Part shown: one piece after another, positions 38,521 through 51,765 of the stretch
Position numbering within the stretch: position 1 is the first letter of the stretch
Layout of the letters: every line of letters starts with the position of its first letter
Source: Sclerurus mexicanus
Lineage: Eukaryota; Chordata; Aves; Passeriformes; Furnariidae
DNA length: 64,000 nucleotides
Direction: 5' to 3'
Assembly: GCA_013396755.1 (NCBI GenBank)
Contig: VWZF01006750.1
Span: 7,731 to 71,730 of the forward strand
The notes under the pieces: generated by a model
Seen by the model: the letters and a program-made list of their open reading frames with translations, nothing else
The model's database searches: none
What the model was told of the DNA's origin: nothing
Made by a program: the position numbers and the translations under genes

Positions 38521-41500
38521 GGTGCTTGGGCAGTGAGACAGCAGGCAAAAACCTCTCTTTAGGAATAGGGTTGTGCTCTGTGTGTGTGTGTCTGGTTCTT
38601 GTACTCTTCCACACACTTTATCAGAGAGAGAATATCAGGTTAGACAGGCCACTGGGGGTCTAATGCTATGCAGTTGCTCTTACATGTCAGTATTTTCAGA
38701 GCATTTTATTAGCAATAGAGGAAGTGTAGGAGTTTTCTTTGCCAAGAATAGGCTGTCCTGGGTGTGTTGTTACACACAACTTCTTATTTACCCACAGCTA
38801 CTGTGTGGGCTGAAGTTTTGAGTCGTGTTCATTAATCATGTTCCACAAGTGCAATCTATGTTATTTATAGTCAAACAGAGAAATATTTAAATGACAAACA
38901 GGTATGGTATAACCTCCATGCTTGACTAAATGGTAGAGCTGAATGATAGGCACCAACCGTGTTGAAGGATGCAAGATTGCAGTGTCTAGCTTCTGGTGGA
39001 GAAGGAACTCATTTTGTGTGTGTTGCTAGTTTACTGCTGGGTTTACTCTGCTGGTCTTATTATCTGTGGGCATGTGACTTTGCTTTAAATCATAACTCAT
39101 AGCTGTGTTTGGTATGAACACATTCTTTTGAAATTTCCTGCCCTCCCTTGCAGGGGAAGAGACAGGGAAAGTCCTGCTGAGTCACCAGCTGGGTCACCCC
39201 TCTCACAGGCCCTTCCTGTGTTTCCAAACCCTGAGTTTCTGCCTCAGTTTAATTTATACTTGGTTATACTTGAATGGTGAGGGATATTAATGAAAACTAC
39301 TATCAGCTGGTGTTGTTTGATGCTGTATTTTAACCTGGCAGAGAGTGGAGGTTAAGTCAGTTACTTGCTGACACACTAAAATGAAGTTGACTTTCTTCTG
39401 GGTAATTTTTTTTAATGCCTGAGAGAAGAAAGAAGAGATTGACTTCTTACTGTCTTCACATGAGCGATTATCTTTCATCATGTTTACTATAATTCTGCAT
39501 AGTAAGAAATGGTATAATTTCAAATAGTTAAATTTTTTCCCATTAATTAATATTCATAAGCAATTTCCCACATCTCTAGAGAGAACTGCTGTTTAATCCC
39601 TCAAGTCTTTAACTTTTTGACTGTTTTCCTGTTGATAAGTAGAACAAGTTCAATTTTTAAAGAAAAACTTAGACACTATTGGGTACTTTTTGTTTTGACA
39701 CAGAGGTTATTTCACATGACTGCTAGCTGGTCTTTTGGGGTACTGTAGGTGCTGCATGTTCAGCAAAATCTCCTGGCTGCCCTTAGAAATTATAGTTTCC
39801 CTTGCTAAGTATTCATAGACCAGCAAACTAGTTTATGTTGGCAAGATTTTTGAAGCTGCCAGGCTAAGTGAAATTAAAACCCCACTAATACTGAACTTCA
39901 ATTAATTGCAATTATATTATTTTTATATATAGATAATCATGAGTGTGTGTGTATTTATGTAAGATATATGTAGGAAACCTAGGCAAAATCAGAAGTTCAG
40001 GGGGAGAGTGATGAAAGAAAAGCTGAGAAGAAAACTCACAGTATTCATTTAAAAGTAAAGGTTGGTAATTTTTTTTTTTCTTAAAGTTTGCAGGCTTCTG
40101 CTGTATTTTGTTGAGGATCTGAAGAACTCCTGTATTTGAGCAATGTAACAACTACAATTTTCCAACTAAAGAAAAGTTGACCATGAAAGTGTTCCAAGTT
40201 ATTTCACCTCTATGGTGTAGAATAGTCTGTTACACTGATAACTTGATCCATCCATGAGCTAGTTCCCATGCAGTTTTCTCAAAGGATATAATACTTAACC
40301 TGTACACCAAAAGTTCAGGTTCTAAAACTCCTCAGTTATATGCAAGCCTAAAGTTAATATTGACATATCCAAAGACTTATTTCTTCCTCATCCTTGAAAA
40401 GACTATGTGTGGTTTTGTAAATAAGGACTTTCAGTGATCCTTCAGAGAATAGGCCTTTGGGCTAAAGACTTGTAGTTTTGAGGTGGTTTTGGTATAAATT
40501 CCTCTGTCTTTTTTTGCAATGAAGGAGGCACAAGCAATTTCAAGAATACTTCTTCCCTTGGGTCTGTGATTTGACTGTGATGAAAATAATTTGTGCCATT
40601 AAATTATCTGCTCTGAAGTTTTGGGTAAAGCCAGTTTGCAACATTAGCATAAAAACACAAGTCTGCATTTACATTCTGGTTTGCAGGCTTAAGAGTTACC
40701 AGACTTGTTCTTCAGCATGGATATTTTGAAAGTTTCTATGATATGGTGGTGACCTGAATGCACTGTTTCCTGAAATCGTTAGCGTTATCTGAGTAATCAC
40801 CTAACTAGAAGTATTTTAAAATTTATGCTGCTATTCAGTACTTCAGTACAGTGTTCTTATCTGCTGATGGTCACTTTCAGTGGGATTTTTGCAGTCATCT
40901 TATTTTCCTGTGACTGAACACATTTTATTACTTTATATTTGAACAAATTTAAATCTGTTGTTTCAGAGAAGCTTTTTTTCATGATTGAAAGCTGAGAGTC
41001 TAATACATACCCTCAAGTCTGACTTACAAGTATGGAAAATTAAGACAAATGAAAGGACAAATGCTTTTGTGGGGAGGGGTGTGGGGGTTTTTGTTGTTTT
41101 TGTTTTGTTGTGGTTTTTTAAACATTTTTTTATTTCTTTAAATACAGTAGAAATCCTAATAACGAACAAGTTGCAGGCAAAGTAATAATTTCCTAACTTT
41201 TTATTATGGATCCTTGTCCCAGTCTTCTGTCCTGCTCTTTCTCATGGAATTCGAGGCATCCATTTATTTTGAACTAATTTGCCTATGCCTGTATCTTGAA
41301 TGCAAGTGTCACAAACTTGCATAAGTGCTCTCTCTTACTTTCTTCTGTGGAGAGTAAATGTCTCAGTTCTTGCTATGATGGGACACCATCACTTTGAAGT
41401 GTAATTTTTAACTTTTGCCTGTAGAAGTTGTTTTCTCCCTCAGTTCATTGAGCCAGTGTATTTCACTTTTGAATTTTCAGTTTTCAGTTCTTTTAATTGT

Positions 41501-43514
41501 ATGATGATACATGTATAATGATAGTGGTGATAATGTGGTCTGGATTTAGGAACAAAACGTTTGTTTGTTTTTTCTTTGGAGATGCCATCTATAAATATTT
41601 ATAGACTTCTTTTGGCAACAGAGTTTTGATATCTGAGGAGCAAGACCAACACCCTTGAGTTTTTCATGGTGGTTAAAGCATCTGTTCATACAGACCTTTC
41701 TTTTGAAATATTCCCAAATTTGAAGGTGCGGTTTAAAGATGGTGAAGCTGCATCTTGGGATCTGGTAGGAGCAGAGTAGGAAGTCTGAGTAGGAAGCAGT
41801 GATCAGGGAAGGGGCAGTGAAAGGCTGATCTGAGCTGACAGAGCAGTGCTGAGCAGTAGGAAGAGAGAGGAAATGGCCAGTGTTGTGTTAAAATGGGGAC
41901 AGAGTTTAGGGAGTCACCCCACCTCTCCTGCTTGAGTCACCTGCCTCTTGAGTCCTTGCCATTTGCTCCAGTGGTGCCTGTTACCACTCTGCATGCTGCT
42001 TCAGAGTGTACCTTTGTGTCACTGTGCTGTGGGCAAATAGTCCCCTGACAGCTTCCCAGCATAGTTGTATGAACCCAGTAACTCTCAATATCTAATCTGC
42101 TTAAAAAAATAAAACCATGCAAATAAAGGTGGCTGAGGTCTGGGATACAGAATGTTTACTCCTTCCTTGCATCAGCCTGCCTGGTCATTTGGTGAACAGG
42201 CTTATCTGGCCAGCTCACTTCTGGCCAGGTCATGTTCCTGGCATCTCTTCACTGTGTGACCACAAGATCACCCAAGCTGGGGGTGTGGGACTAGGAATGC
42301 TTACTGGGGCGAAATGGGGACTGCCCCTTTCTCTGGCCCTTCAATCCCCTTTTTGGCCCTTTAATACCCTTACACAGCTCATGTTTTTGTAGCACTTGCC
42401 CTCGGTAACCAGCCCTTGAGTTCTCCCTCAAATTTTGAAAAATTAAGACTTCTGGTAGAAGTCAAAGATTTATCTTACTGAATTCATGACAAACAGGTCA
42501 CATTCCAATTTCTCCCAACTTTTTTTGCTCCACACAAATATAAATGATTGGACTATTCTCTTCCAACTGAAGTATTTACAGCTATTTCGTTATTGAAGAG
42601 GTGAAAGAACATCCCCTTTCTACCAAAGAGCTTGGCACAATTTTGTTAGGTGTACCATGTGCATTGAAATGAGGAAAGATGCTTCCAGTACCGGTGAAGG
42701 AATTGTTTTCTTTGAGCACTGAGATTTTTTTTTTCTTCAGCATAGAGAATTGTTTAAAAGCATGAAAAGTTAGAAATAAAATTCAGGTGTTTTTAGTTAT
42801 CACAGGATGACCTAGTGATCTGAGGGTGGGTTTGATTTATAAACTCTGCAATCAGCATTCTCTCTGATTTTACTGTCCTTTATACATCACATGTTTAGTC
42901 AGAATTTTCTCTGTTCCTGGGCAAACTTGGTGTAGCCAAAAATAACATTGCCCTTCTTTGTGAAGAGGAACATGTAGGTGATGGGCATAAACTTTGTTAT
43001 TTATTCAAAACCAAAATCCATAGAATTCCCAATTTGAGTTCTTACTTAAGTATCTGTTACTCTAACACGTCACCTCCTTGCTGTCCTTGTCACTCCTTCA
43101 AGTATTGCTCTGTCTTACAAGTGCAGCTTAAAAAGACTGTGACAACTGGTCTTAACAGTTCAAAGCAGGAAATCCTACTTCTTGTGTAGGAATTTGGTAA
43201 TTATAGAGGTTAATGTGAGAGTAATGCAGTTACACAAGATATGGAAGAGAACAAGTGGATCTCTGATTTTTTACTGTTGGGTTGGGAGGAACCTTTTGTT
43301 CATTTTTTTTTTTTTTGTTCTTCCTCAGTACTGGGGATCTGAATGCAAGTGTTTCCTGTACTCCTTTGGTTTTACTGTGTTAGCCAAGCTAGGAGACAGC
43401 AGCTCTTGCATTATACTGGACAAGCACAAAAATTAAGAACTTCTGGGAATGGGTTCATATTGCATGGGTAGCTGCTGTAAAAGTTAAGCGTTAAGAAATC
43501 AGAGGCTGATACAA
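38521..43514. other. Non-coding intron 2 segment
   Basis: The block at about 41.74-42.40 kb is somewhat more GC-balanced and purine-rich than its surroundings, but no repeat or exon is identified in it. The remainder is AT-rich intron. Confidence 0.6.
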
Positions 43515-43832
43515 TGACTTGTGTTGGAACAGACCTCAAGGACGATCTGGTTCCAACTGCCCCACCACAGGCAGGGATGCCACCCACTACATAAGGTTGC
43601 TCAGGGCCCCATCGACCTGGCCTTGAACACTTCCAGGGATGGGGCATCCACAACTTCTCTCTGCAGCCTGTTCAGTGCCTCTCTACCCTCTGAGTAAAGA
43701 ATTGCTTCTTAACATCTAATCTAAATCCTCTCCTCTTTCCGTGTAAAGCAACTCGCCTTGCCCTATCACTAAATGTCTGTGTAAAAAGTTGCTCTTCCTC
43801 TATTTTTATAAGCTCTCTTTAAGTACTGTAAG
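43515..43832 (-). mobile_element. CR1 LINE 3' fragment, antisense
   Basis: Read on the + strand the block contains CTGGCCTTGAACACTTCCAG, GGATGGGGCATCCACAACTT and CTTAACATCTAATCTAAATC, the reverse complement of CR1 ORF2 end and 3' UTR. It ends near TTTAAGTACTG at about 43830. It is opposite to CHD7 transcription. Confidence 0.9.
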
Positions 43833-44056
43833 TCCATAATCTTAACTTCTAAAATACTGACTTCCGGAGCTTGGCAGGTTTCTACGGTGTATTATTACCC
43901 TTTTAATTTTGGAAAATTGCAAGTATTTGTCTTCAAGAATGCAACACTTATTCTTTAGTATACAAAACCAATTGCATCTTTGATATATTGATATAGCATG
44001 TTGTAGGGAGTGACAAACACTTATTTTTCATCTTCCACTTTTTTAATATTTATGTT

Positions 44057-44080
44057 AAAATATAAATTTGTTTATATTTT
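44057..44080. repeat. AT-only inverted repeat, 10-base arms
   Basis: AAAATATAAA at 44057-44066 and TTTATATTTT at 44071-44080 are exact complements around a TTTG loop. The surrounding bases are also AT-rich, so chance formation is plausible. Confidence 0.85.
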
Positions 44081-46244
44081 GTTAAATATAAACTCTTGTT
44101 TTAATCAGAGAGGAAATTTTCACATGTAATACAAGAGTTCCCAAAAGGAATGTATATCCACTTACAGTGGACTTCTTTCTTAAAACAGGCTGAATAATTT
44201 AATCAGTTGAATCTGAAAAATTTAGACAATTTTCATTGTGATAGTTTAGTTGTGTTTTATTATGTCTCCATAACCCCCACAACGAAAATAACATAATGAC
44301 CACAGAAACTCAGAAGTTAATAGTTCCACAGATTTTTGGATGTAGTTTTCCTCTAAAGAAAGAGAAGAGAGGACTCATAACAAGCTTCATAACAAACTTA
44401 CTAATGTCTAGTAGTCAATATGAACTCTGTTTTTTCCACTCCTTTTACATCTCTTTTCTCTCCAGATGGCCCTCCATCCACTTGCATTCTGTTACTTCGT
44501 ATCTTTTTTGGCCTTGCTGGACTCTGATAACTGAATACTGTAATTTTCCTTACATGTGAGCGCTGAATGATATGAAGTCCTTTATTTTATTTTTGGAAGA
44601 AATCTTTCTGTACCAGCGCATTGTTGCTAAATATAGTGGGAGGCTTATAATACAAAGTGCATGTTTGAATTTAAAGTGACACCTTACCATAAAAAGTTGA
44701 CATCACAGTTTACTTACACAACTGTATATGAAATATGTAGTCATTAAAACTAGTCTAAAACTTTGGGCTTTACAGTTATTTGTATGTCACTGGGTTTGTT
44801 AATGGGATTTTGCAGAGGCTTACAGGGGCAAGTGTTGTCTCAGATGTGGACATAGGGATAAACATCTGCAATACTGGAAGACTACCTGGTTCTAAGTGTT
44901 TCTCTCTGCAGGCCATGTTTGAAATACTTTGGGAAAAGTTGTTGAAAAACCAGATCATTCTGCACCTAAGGCATTAGACTGGGATTTTGGGGCTTCCTGC
45001 TGACTGTCACAGGTGTCTTGTTTGGTGTCCGTATTGCCAGTGTTGCTGTTGGGTGTTCTTGAGAGGTGCTCTGCAGCAGTGGCAAGCAGGGGATGGCAGA
45101 GCAGTTCCTGCAGTTCCCTCTTGTACTGTACAGCAATGCTGAAAAATATAACTCTCAAACTATTATGGCAGTGAGGGGTGAGTTAAAGGATTATTTTAGG
45201 CACGACTCTCCTCTTACAATATTATAATACAATATAGAACAAAATTCAGACTGATATTGCTGTAGGTGTGTCTGATTTAAGACCTGTGTATAGATATTTT
45301 TACATTTTACTGTAGGTTGTGTAAAGAACAGCTGGAGCTAGGATACGAAAGATATCTGCACTAAGGATAAGGTGTTTTATAGAACAATGTTAAGCTGGTT
45401 GAAGAACTAAAGTATGATTAAATATTATAATTAAGAGTTATCTCAGTTGGTGCTGCTAAATGAGGTAGTTGTTTGTCCACAGAAAATGAAGTGTGGAATT
45501 TTTGGTTGTTTTTCTTTCTTTCCCCCCGCCCCCCATCCTTCCCTCTATTTCTAATGACACTTTCTAATTGTTAGTTTAGCTCAATTACTGGAGGAGCTGG
45601 GGAAAGGCCTACCTGTGACATGCCATAGCTAACATATTCAAAGGCTATTTTCATTTGTTGCTGGGACTATACAGCTAGAGTCTGAGAAGTATCTTGGGTT
45701 CTTTGACATAAATGGATCCTGGGCAGCAAATATAACATCAAAGGATTTTTAACAAGTCTGTGATTTCAAGCCCACTTTGTCATGTTGAAGTTAATAAAAT
45801 AGTGCAATGAAAAGGCCATATGGAGAACTGCTGTTTTCCTACCCCAAGAAAAACTAGAGTTGATTACTGGCAATCACTTTTAGTTTTGTATCTCGTGTAT
45901 CTGGTAAGATTTCTTTAAGTTGGTGTTCTCAAAGCACAGTCTGTATACCTCTGAACTCCCCTGCAGACTACTTTTATGTGGTCTGGAAAAGCTAAGTAAG
46001 AAGAGCAGGTTTATATGATAAGCGACAATATGCATATGGAAAGTCTGTAGTGAAAATTACATCTCCACTACTAGAGGCTTACAGATCTTAACAACGAATA
46101 AAAGGGAGAGATGGAAACTAGGCAGAACAGAGTTCTGAGGTGTAATGTAAATCTCACTTCTGAAGGGATCTGCTCAGGCTGATGTCTGAAATGACAGTAG
46201 TTACACCTCAGCATAAAGCTAGAGTGCAGAGACCTCCCATTCAA

Positions 46245-47190
46245 GAAAAGGGTATTGTGATCCGTACCATTCAGTGTCTTCATCAGTGGCTTGGACAGTG
46301 AGATCAAGTGCACTGTCAGCAAGTTTGCAAACCACACCAGGCTGAGGGTTGTGGTGAACACCCCTGAGAGACAGGAGGCCATCTTGAGGGACTTGGAAAA
46401 GCTTGAGAAGTGGGTCTTTGTGAACCTCATGAGGTTCATCAAGTCCAAGAGCAAGGTCCTGCACCTGCATCAGGGCAACCTCCGATATCAGTACAGGCTG
46501 GGGGGTGAAGGGATGGAGAGCAGCCCTGCTGAGAAGGACTTGGGGGTACTGGTAGATTAAACACTGGTCATGACCTGACAAAATGAGTTTGCAGCCCCAA
46601 AAGCCAACCATATCCTGGGCTGCCTCAAAAGCAGGACAAGGGAGATGATTCTGTTCCTCTACTCTGTGATTGTGAGATCCTACCTGGAATGCTGCATCTG
46701 TCTCTGGGGTTCTTGGCATGGGAAGGACATGGGTCTGTTGGAGTGAGTCCAGAGGAAGACATGAAGATGATTAGAGGTCTGGAATACCTATCCTGTGAGG
46801 GAGAACTGAGAGAGCTGGAGTTGTTCAGGTTGCAGAAAAGAAGGCTGGAGACATGTTATTGCAGTCTTTCAGTACTTAGAGGGGGCTTCTAAGAAAGATG
46901 GGCACAGATCTTTTAGCAGGTCCTGTTATGATAGGACAAGGGGTAATGGCTTTAAACGAAAAGAGGATTGGATTAGATTAGATATAAGGAGGAATATTTT
47001 TACAGTGAGAGTTGGTGAAGCAGTGGAACAAGCTCCCCAGAGGAGATGGTGGATGTCCCATTCCTGGAAACATTCAAGGTCAGGTTGGACAGGCAATCTG
47101 ATTGAGTTGAAGGTGCCCTTGCTCATTTGCAAGGGGCTTGCATTAGTTTGCCTTTAAAGTCCTTTCTGACCCAAGCCAGTCTATGATCTC
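46245..47190 (+). pseudogene. CR1 LINE, ORF2 C-terminal remnant and 3' UTR
   Basis: This is the longest young repeat in the window, about 950 bases. From 46291 an 89-codon frame resembles the end of CR1 reverse transcriptase, with TVSKFANHTRL, RDLEKLEKW, KVLHLHQGN and AEKDLGVLVD, and is then cut by a stop at 46558-46560. Homology continues in other frames (MIRGLEYLSCEGELRELELF at 46769-46828), then the typical tail with GTGGATGTCCCATTCCTGGA and a terminal CTATGATC near 47188. The catalytic core of the reverse transcriptase is absent. It is inactive and 5' truncated. Confidence 0.92.
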
Positions 47191-50100
47191 TTCAGGAGGG
47201 AGTTCCATGTTGGCTCCAGATGGTGTAACCTCACCTCACCTGGAAGTAATGAGTTGTACAGTGCCACGTTTTTTGGAAAGAGCACAGAAAGAGTGAAGAG
47301 GACACATAATAAAAATGTTGTATTTATTATGTATTTGCCTTTGGATTTGAAGGGAACTGAGCATAACTGAGCCCTTTCTGTCAAACTATAAATCTTGTCG
47401 TGGAAGGTGTCAGCATGAAACCACAGTTACCTGAGTTTGACAGGTGAGTATTAGTAAGCCAGCTAGAAAAAGATTACTTTAGCCTATGATACGTACCCTC
47501 CATGTCTGTTAACTTCTTCCATCAGATAACCTTTGCGTAATTTGAATCAGTGGGAATTTGCTGGTGGGTCAGGCAAACCCAATCACTGTTTCCATTTCAA
47601 AGGGTGGAAATGTGCATATGGGTAACATGCCTGAGGTTACAGAGGTGACCACAAACCTCCTCAGTCTTCCACCACCCCGGGGAAGCTCCTCCATGTCTGC
47701 TTGGTGCTCTGAGGAGTGCCTGCCTCAAACTCTACCTTCGGAATAGTTAGCACTGCTTATTCCTCAGTTGCTGCACACTTTATTGAGTGTCAGCTTGACT
47801 TGTCTGCATTTGCATGTTCTCAAAAAGGTAAAAAAGCCTTTGGGTGTAGTCCTTTGTTTTGCTTTGTCTTCTAGTGTGTCCAAAATATAAACACTGCAGC
47901 TTCAGAAAGTGACTTTCTGCATTTAAATGGATTTTACTGACTGTGTCCAATTGGATAATCAAAAATTCTCATGCAAAACTGTGGGGACTGGTACATAAAG
48001 TGAATACTAGCAGTGTACGTGAAAATATCTACCTTCAGAGCTAGGAAACCACTAGTTTATTTATTGCAAGTCACAAATACAGAATTACTTAAATCGTGAT
48101 TAGCATATATTCCTTTGAACTCAGGAATATCTTCTGTGCCTTGTAGATGCTGAAGAGGTAGATGCTTCACAAGTGAAGCAAAGAAAACATGGGGGAAAAA
48201 TTGTGTTCAAGAAAACTTGGGTTGTAAGTAGTTGAAGTATGAGCTGCAGGTTTTTTGCTCTTTCAGTGATCAACTGCATAAGTCTGACCTACTGGTAGGT
48301 GTAGAAGATAAAAGCCCTTCCTCCTTTCTTTCTCTTCTGTGTCTCTACATCAGTTTGTATCCAACTTAACCCAAAACAAAGCACTTCTGTAAACCACTCA
48401 ATTGCTTCAATGGGTAGAGGTGGAAGAAGGGGTTTTGGATTGTAATTAACCGGTCAGGTCAGGAGAGTCCTCAAAGCAGGCCATGGGCTTCTGGACTGGA
48501 AGCTCTGGTGTGCTTTCTAGGGAAAAGAATTCCTTTTTTTTTTGAGGGAAGAATTTGTTCTGTCTTCATTTATCATCATTGATTCTGATCTTTTATTTTA
48601 TGGATGTTGTGTGTAGGAAGTTCTTGAAGAAGAACAAGTTTTCCAACGCAACATTAGAAAGAGGTGAAATTCTCTCAGGAGCCTTTTTAGTTGCAATATT
48701 CCTGTTGCAACTTAAGACACATGCTCAGCAATTGGATACAAGCACCCTTCTGCACTAACCCACTTCTTAAAAGTATATCAGTACTACTTAAATAATGTTA
48801 CTGTGTAAATGTACAAATGATGGATGACCAGTAGTTTAATAAATTGCTTGCTTGTGCTTTTCTCAAATCTCTGTTGCCTAGAGTACTTGAACATAAAAAT
48901 GACTTCTACAATATTCTGGGGAAATTGTCCAAATCAGAGAATAGAAAAGCTATAGCAAAAGAACATTCGGACTATGGCATCTTCATTTAATAAGTATCCC
49001 TTTCTGTTTTAAACAGCATTGTTGCATTTTAAATGACAGTCATGGCACAAAGACAATTCATAGTCACGAAAAAAGTGTTACAAATTACAGAGGTTTTCTG
49101 TGGGATATCTGAGTCGTCATGGTCATAGCTGTGATGATTTGAGGATGTGTGTGAAGTAAGGCTTATAAAAGAGGTAATACTTCAAGGTTTGTCCTGACTG
49201 TGTTGGCGAGTGTAATTATAAAAGCTTTTGGGGTAACCAACCCCTTTTTTCAGGTTTGAAGGTAAAATTTCTAGGACCAGAAGCTTGTTTTACCAACCCT
49301 AATTAGTCTGCTTAATAGATGTTTTTTTCACCTAGAAAATGAAACAGAAATGGTTGTTCTAAACATATTTAACTTTTTTCTGAACTAATATGTTCAGTGT
49401 TTGTCATATTTCAACTTTCATTTGTTAAAATGCATTTAATTTTTAATGTAAACAAGGTTTTGCTGTAGATTTTTACTGTCAGCAGTAATTAGGAGCAAAG
49501 TACGTGTAAAGGTTGTCTGGGCCACTGAGTTGAGCTTCCAGCTGTCAAAAGTACCACCTTATGAACTGCTTTTTGTAACTTCATCAAACGTCAAGATCAC
49601 TTGGCTTTTGCTCCCAGTATTCCTATTTTTTTTAAATTCTTACCCCAATCAGATTACTCTCTATGTTGGAGTAGGCATCTGAATTTTTATCCTAAATTTA
49701 TAAGCCACTGGTTTTATACCCAATTTGCTCTGGTGCCAAATTTGCCCGTCTTAATTATTTTTATTTCCTGTACTATCATCTGCCAATATTTTGATAAATA
49801 GCAATCTATCTAAAGTAAGTTAAATTTGCTTTAGACTTCTCCTTCACAGTAACCTGTACCCATGCCTGAAGTGTAACTGTTGTGGATGTGGATGATCAGG
49901 ATTTTGTGCAACATTGTACTCTGGCACAAATACTTCCCTGGGAAGTGATCTTGAGAGGCACTTCAACATTTTAATTTTTTTTTCCTCATTGTATATCCCA
50001 CCAGTTTACAAACATCCTATGGTTATGTACAAGCTACTTGGGTCTTCAGCTACACAGTCTTAGGTTGTTTTGTATAAATATTAAATAAATTTAAAAAAAT

Positions 50101-50900
50101 TGGGGGTAATAATATAACACACAAATTGTAAGTACTGAAGTATTTCAACTTTGGAAATGCATGTGAAATACTGATTAAATTTGAGAGCGCTCTACACTGA
50201 TGGACTTAATTTCTGTGATAGTATTTTGAAGTTGTGAGGCATCCACAAATTTCTGAGGATCTCACTTAAAGCTGGGGTGGTGAGTAAGCACAAGCTTCTC
50301 TACTGCTACCAGAGGCACAGCTCTGTAATGCTTAAAGGTGTCCTTCCTTTGGTATAACATTTAAAAAGACTAATTCCTCTTACTCATCTGCAACCCTCTT
50401 CCCACAGCTTGAGCTCAGGACTGTAATGGAACCTATTATAGGGAAAAGGTCTATGACTCAGCCATTGAGCCATGCAAACTCTTGGCTTCTTTAATTGGCA
50501 TCATTAAATCTTTAGTAGTTTTTCTCTCATAAAATAGGTGTCATTGGTATAATATGCATCACTGCTGAAGATATATTGTAGCTTTTGCCCTCTGATTTCC
50601 TTGAATTGGTCAACTATGGGTGTTTAAAGGCGGGTTAATCAGAGAGGCTTCTCTGGAATTACTGCTTTTCCATAACTATTTAGGAGTGCATTGAAAACAA
50701 AACATAAGAAAGCCATTGCACAAATCATTAGTTTTTCAGATTATTTTGCTTGTCTGTTTAGACTCAGGAGAGGGAAAAGGAAACACCTGCCTTTCCACTG
50801 CGTTTTGTTTTATCTTCATAGAAATTATTTAACCTGAGTACTGGTTATCTGCTACATGACAGGATGGGAAAAGTTAAACACAAAGTTAAATGTTTGAATG

Positions 50901-50930
50901 CATATATATATAGTAGTAAATATATATGTA
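50901..50930. repeat. Interrupted (TA)n repeat
   Basis: Two TATATA blocks flank TAGTAGTAAA. The array is short and imperfect. Confidence 0.8.
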
Positions 50931-51654
50931 TAGAAGGAAGAACAGTAGCTTTTAACTCTTCTTTTGCTGTTTCCCCACATACTTAATATGGGACACCTTA
51001 GAGTTTTGAAGTATTTATATTGCTATAAGCATCTGTGCCCCTGCAAGCAGGGTGTGATGAGGACATCCAGAAAATAGTAATTGTTTGTAACCGTCTGCAG
51101 TCTGCCTTATTTTATCTCCAGTAGACAAGAAGTCTTTGGTTGTAATGTTTGTATATACTTTTTGAAAGTAAGTATCAAAGAGGAACTTAAGTAAGTTACA
51201 GAAAATATGAAACTATGTAACTTCATGCACATATTTTAAGTGATTTGGTTAGAATGATAGCAAGCTGCAAAGTTGGACTTAAGAAAGATCTGAAGTAGGA
51301 CTGACACTACACATTCCTTGTGCCTATGAAATAGGATGCAATCTGTGTATGCAACCGTGTTTTCTCTGTGCCATTTCTTGTACCTGCAGAAGACCTTCTG
51401 TGAGAGAAGTAGCTGTTTAATTAGGTGTGGTTTTGTTTTTTTTATTATTTGAGGTATGGCCTGATAATTCTTTACTGTATATTATCCAGTAAACCCAATA
51501 ATTAGTATCACTAAATCTCATGAAACAGGCTTATTTTTACTACAGTGTCTTTATTCATATCTTGGTATATAAATAGCTAAATGAGCTTTTTAAGTGGTAA
51601 TTTTAACCCTAACACAGAAAAACTTCACCCACCACTAATTCGTTCATCTTCTAA

Positions 51655-51765
51655 ATTCTCCTACAGTGTGTAGTCTCCATTTTACATATGAGGAAACCAA
51701 GACAGAGGGATAGGGAGTTATCTGAAGCCTAAGTGATAGTAATGGGCTCTGGAGCATCTTTGTGT
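51655..51765. repeat. Possible MIR-like SINE remnant
   Basis: The stretch CTCCATTTTACATATGAGGA, then AACCAAGACAGAGGGATAGG, resembles the core of amniote MIR elements (a CATTTTACAGATGAGGAAAC-type motif followed by a GAGGTTAAGT-type block). About 60 bases align by eye and the rest has decayed. A chance match is possible. Confidence 0.4.

Noticed and set aside
42540..42575. ATGATTGGACTATTCTCTTC-like match to a CR1 3' end
   Set aside because: Only a few bases agree and the flanking sequence shows no CR1 body or tail.
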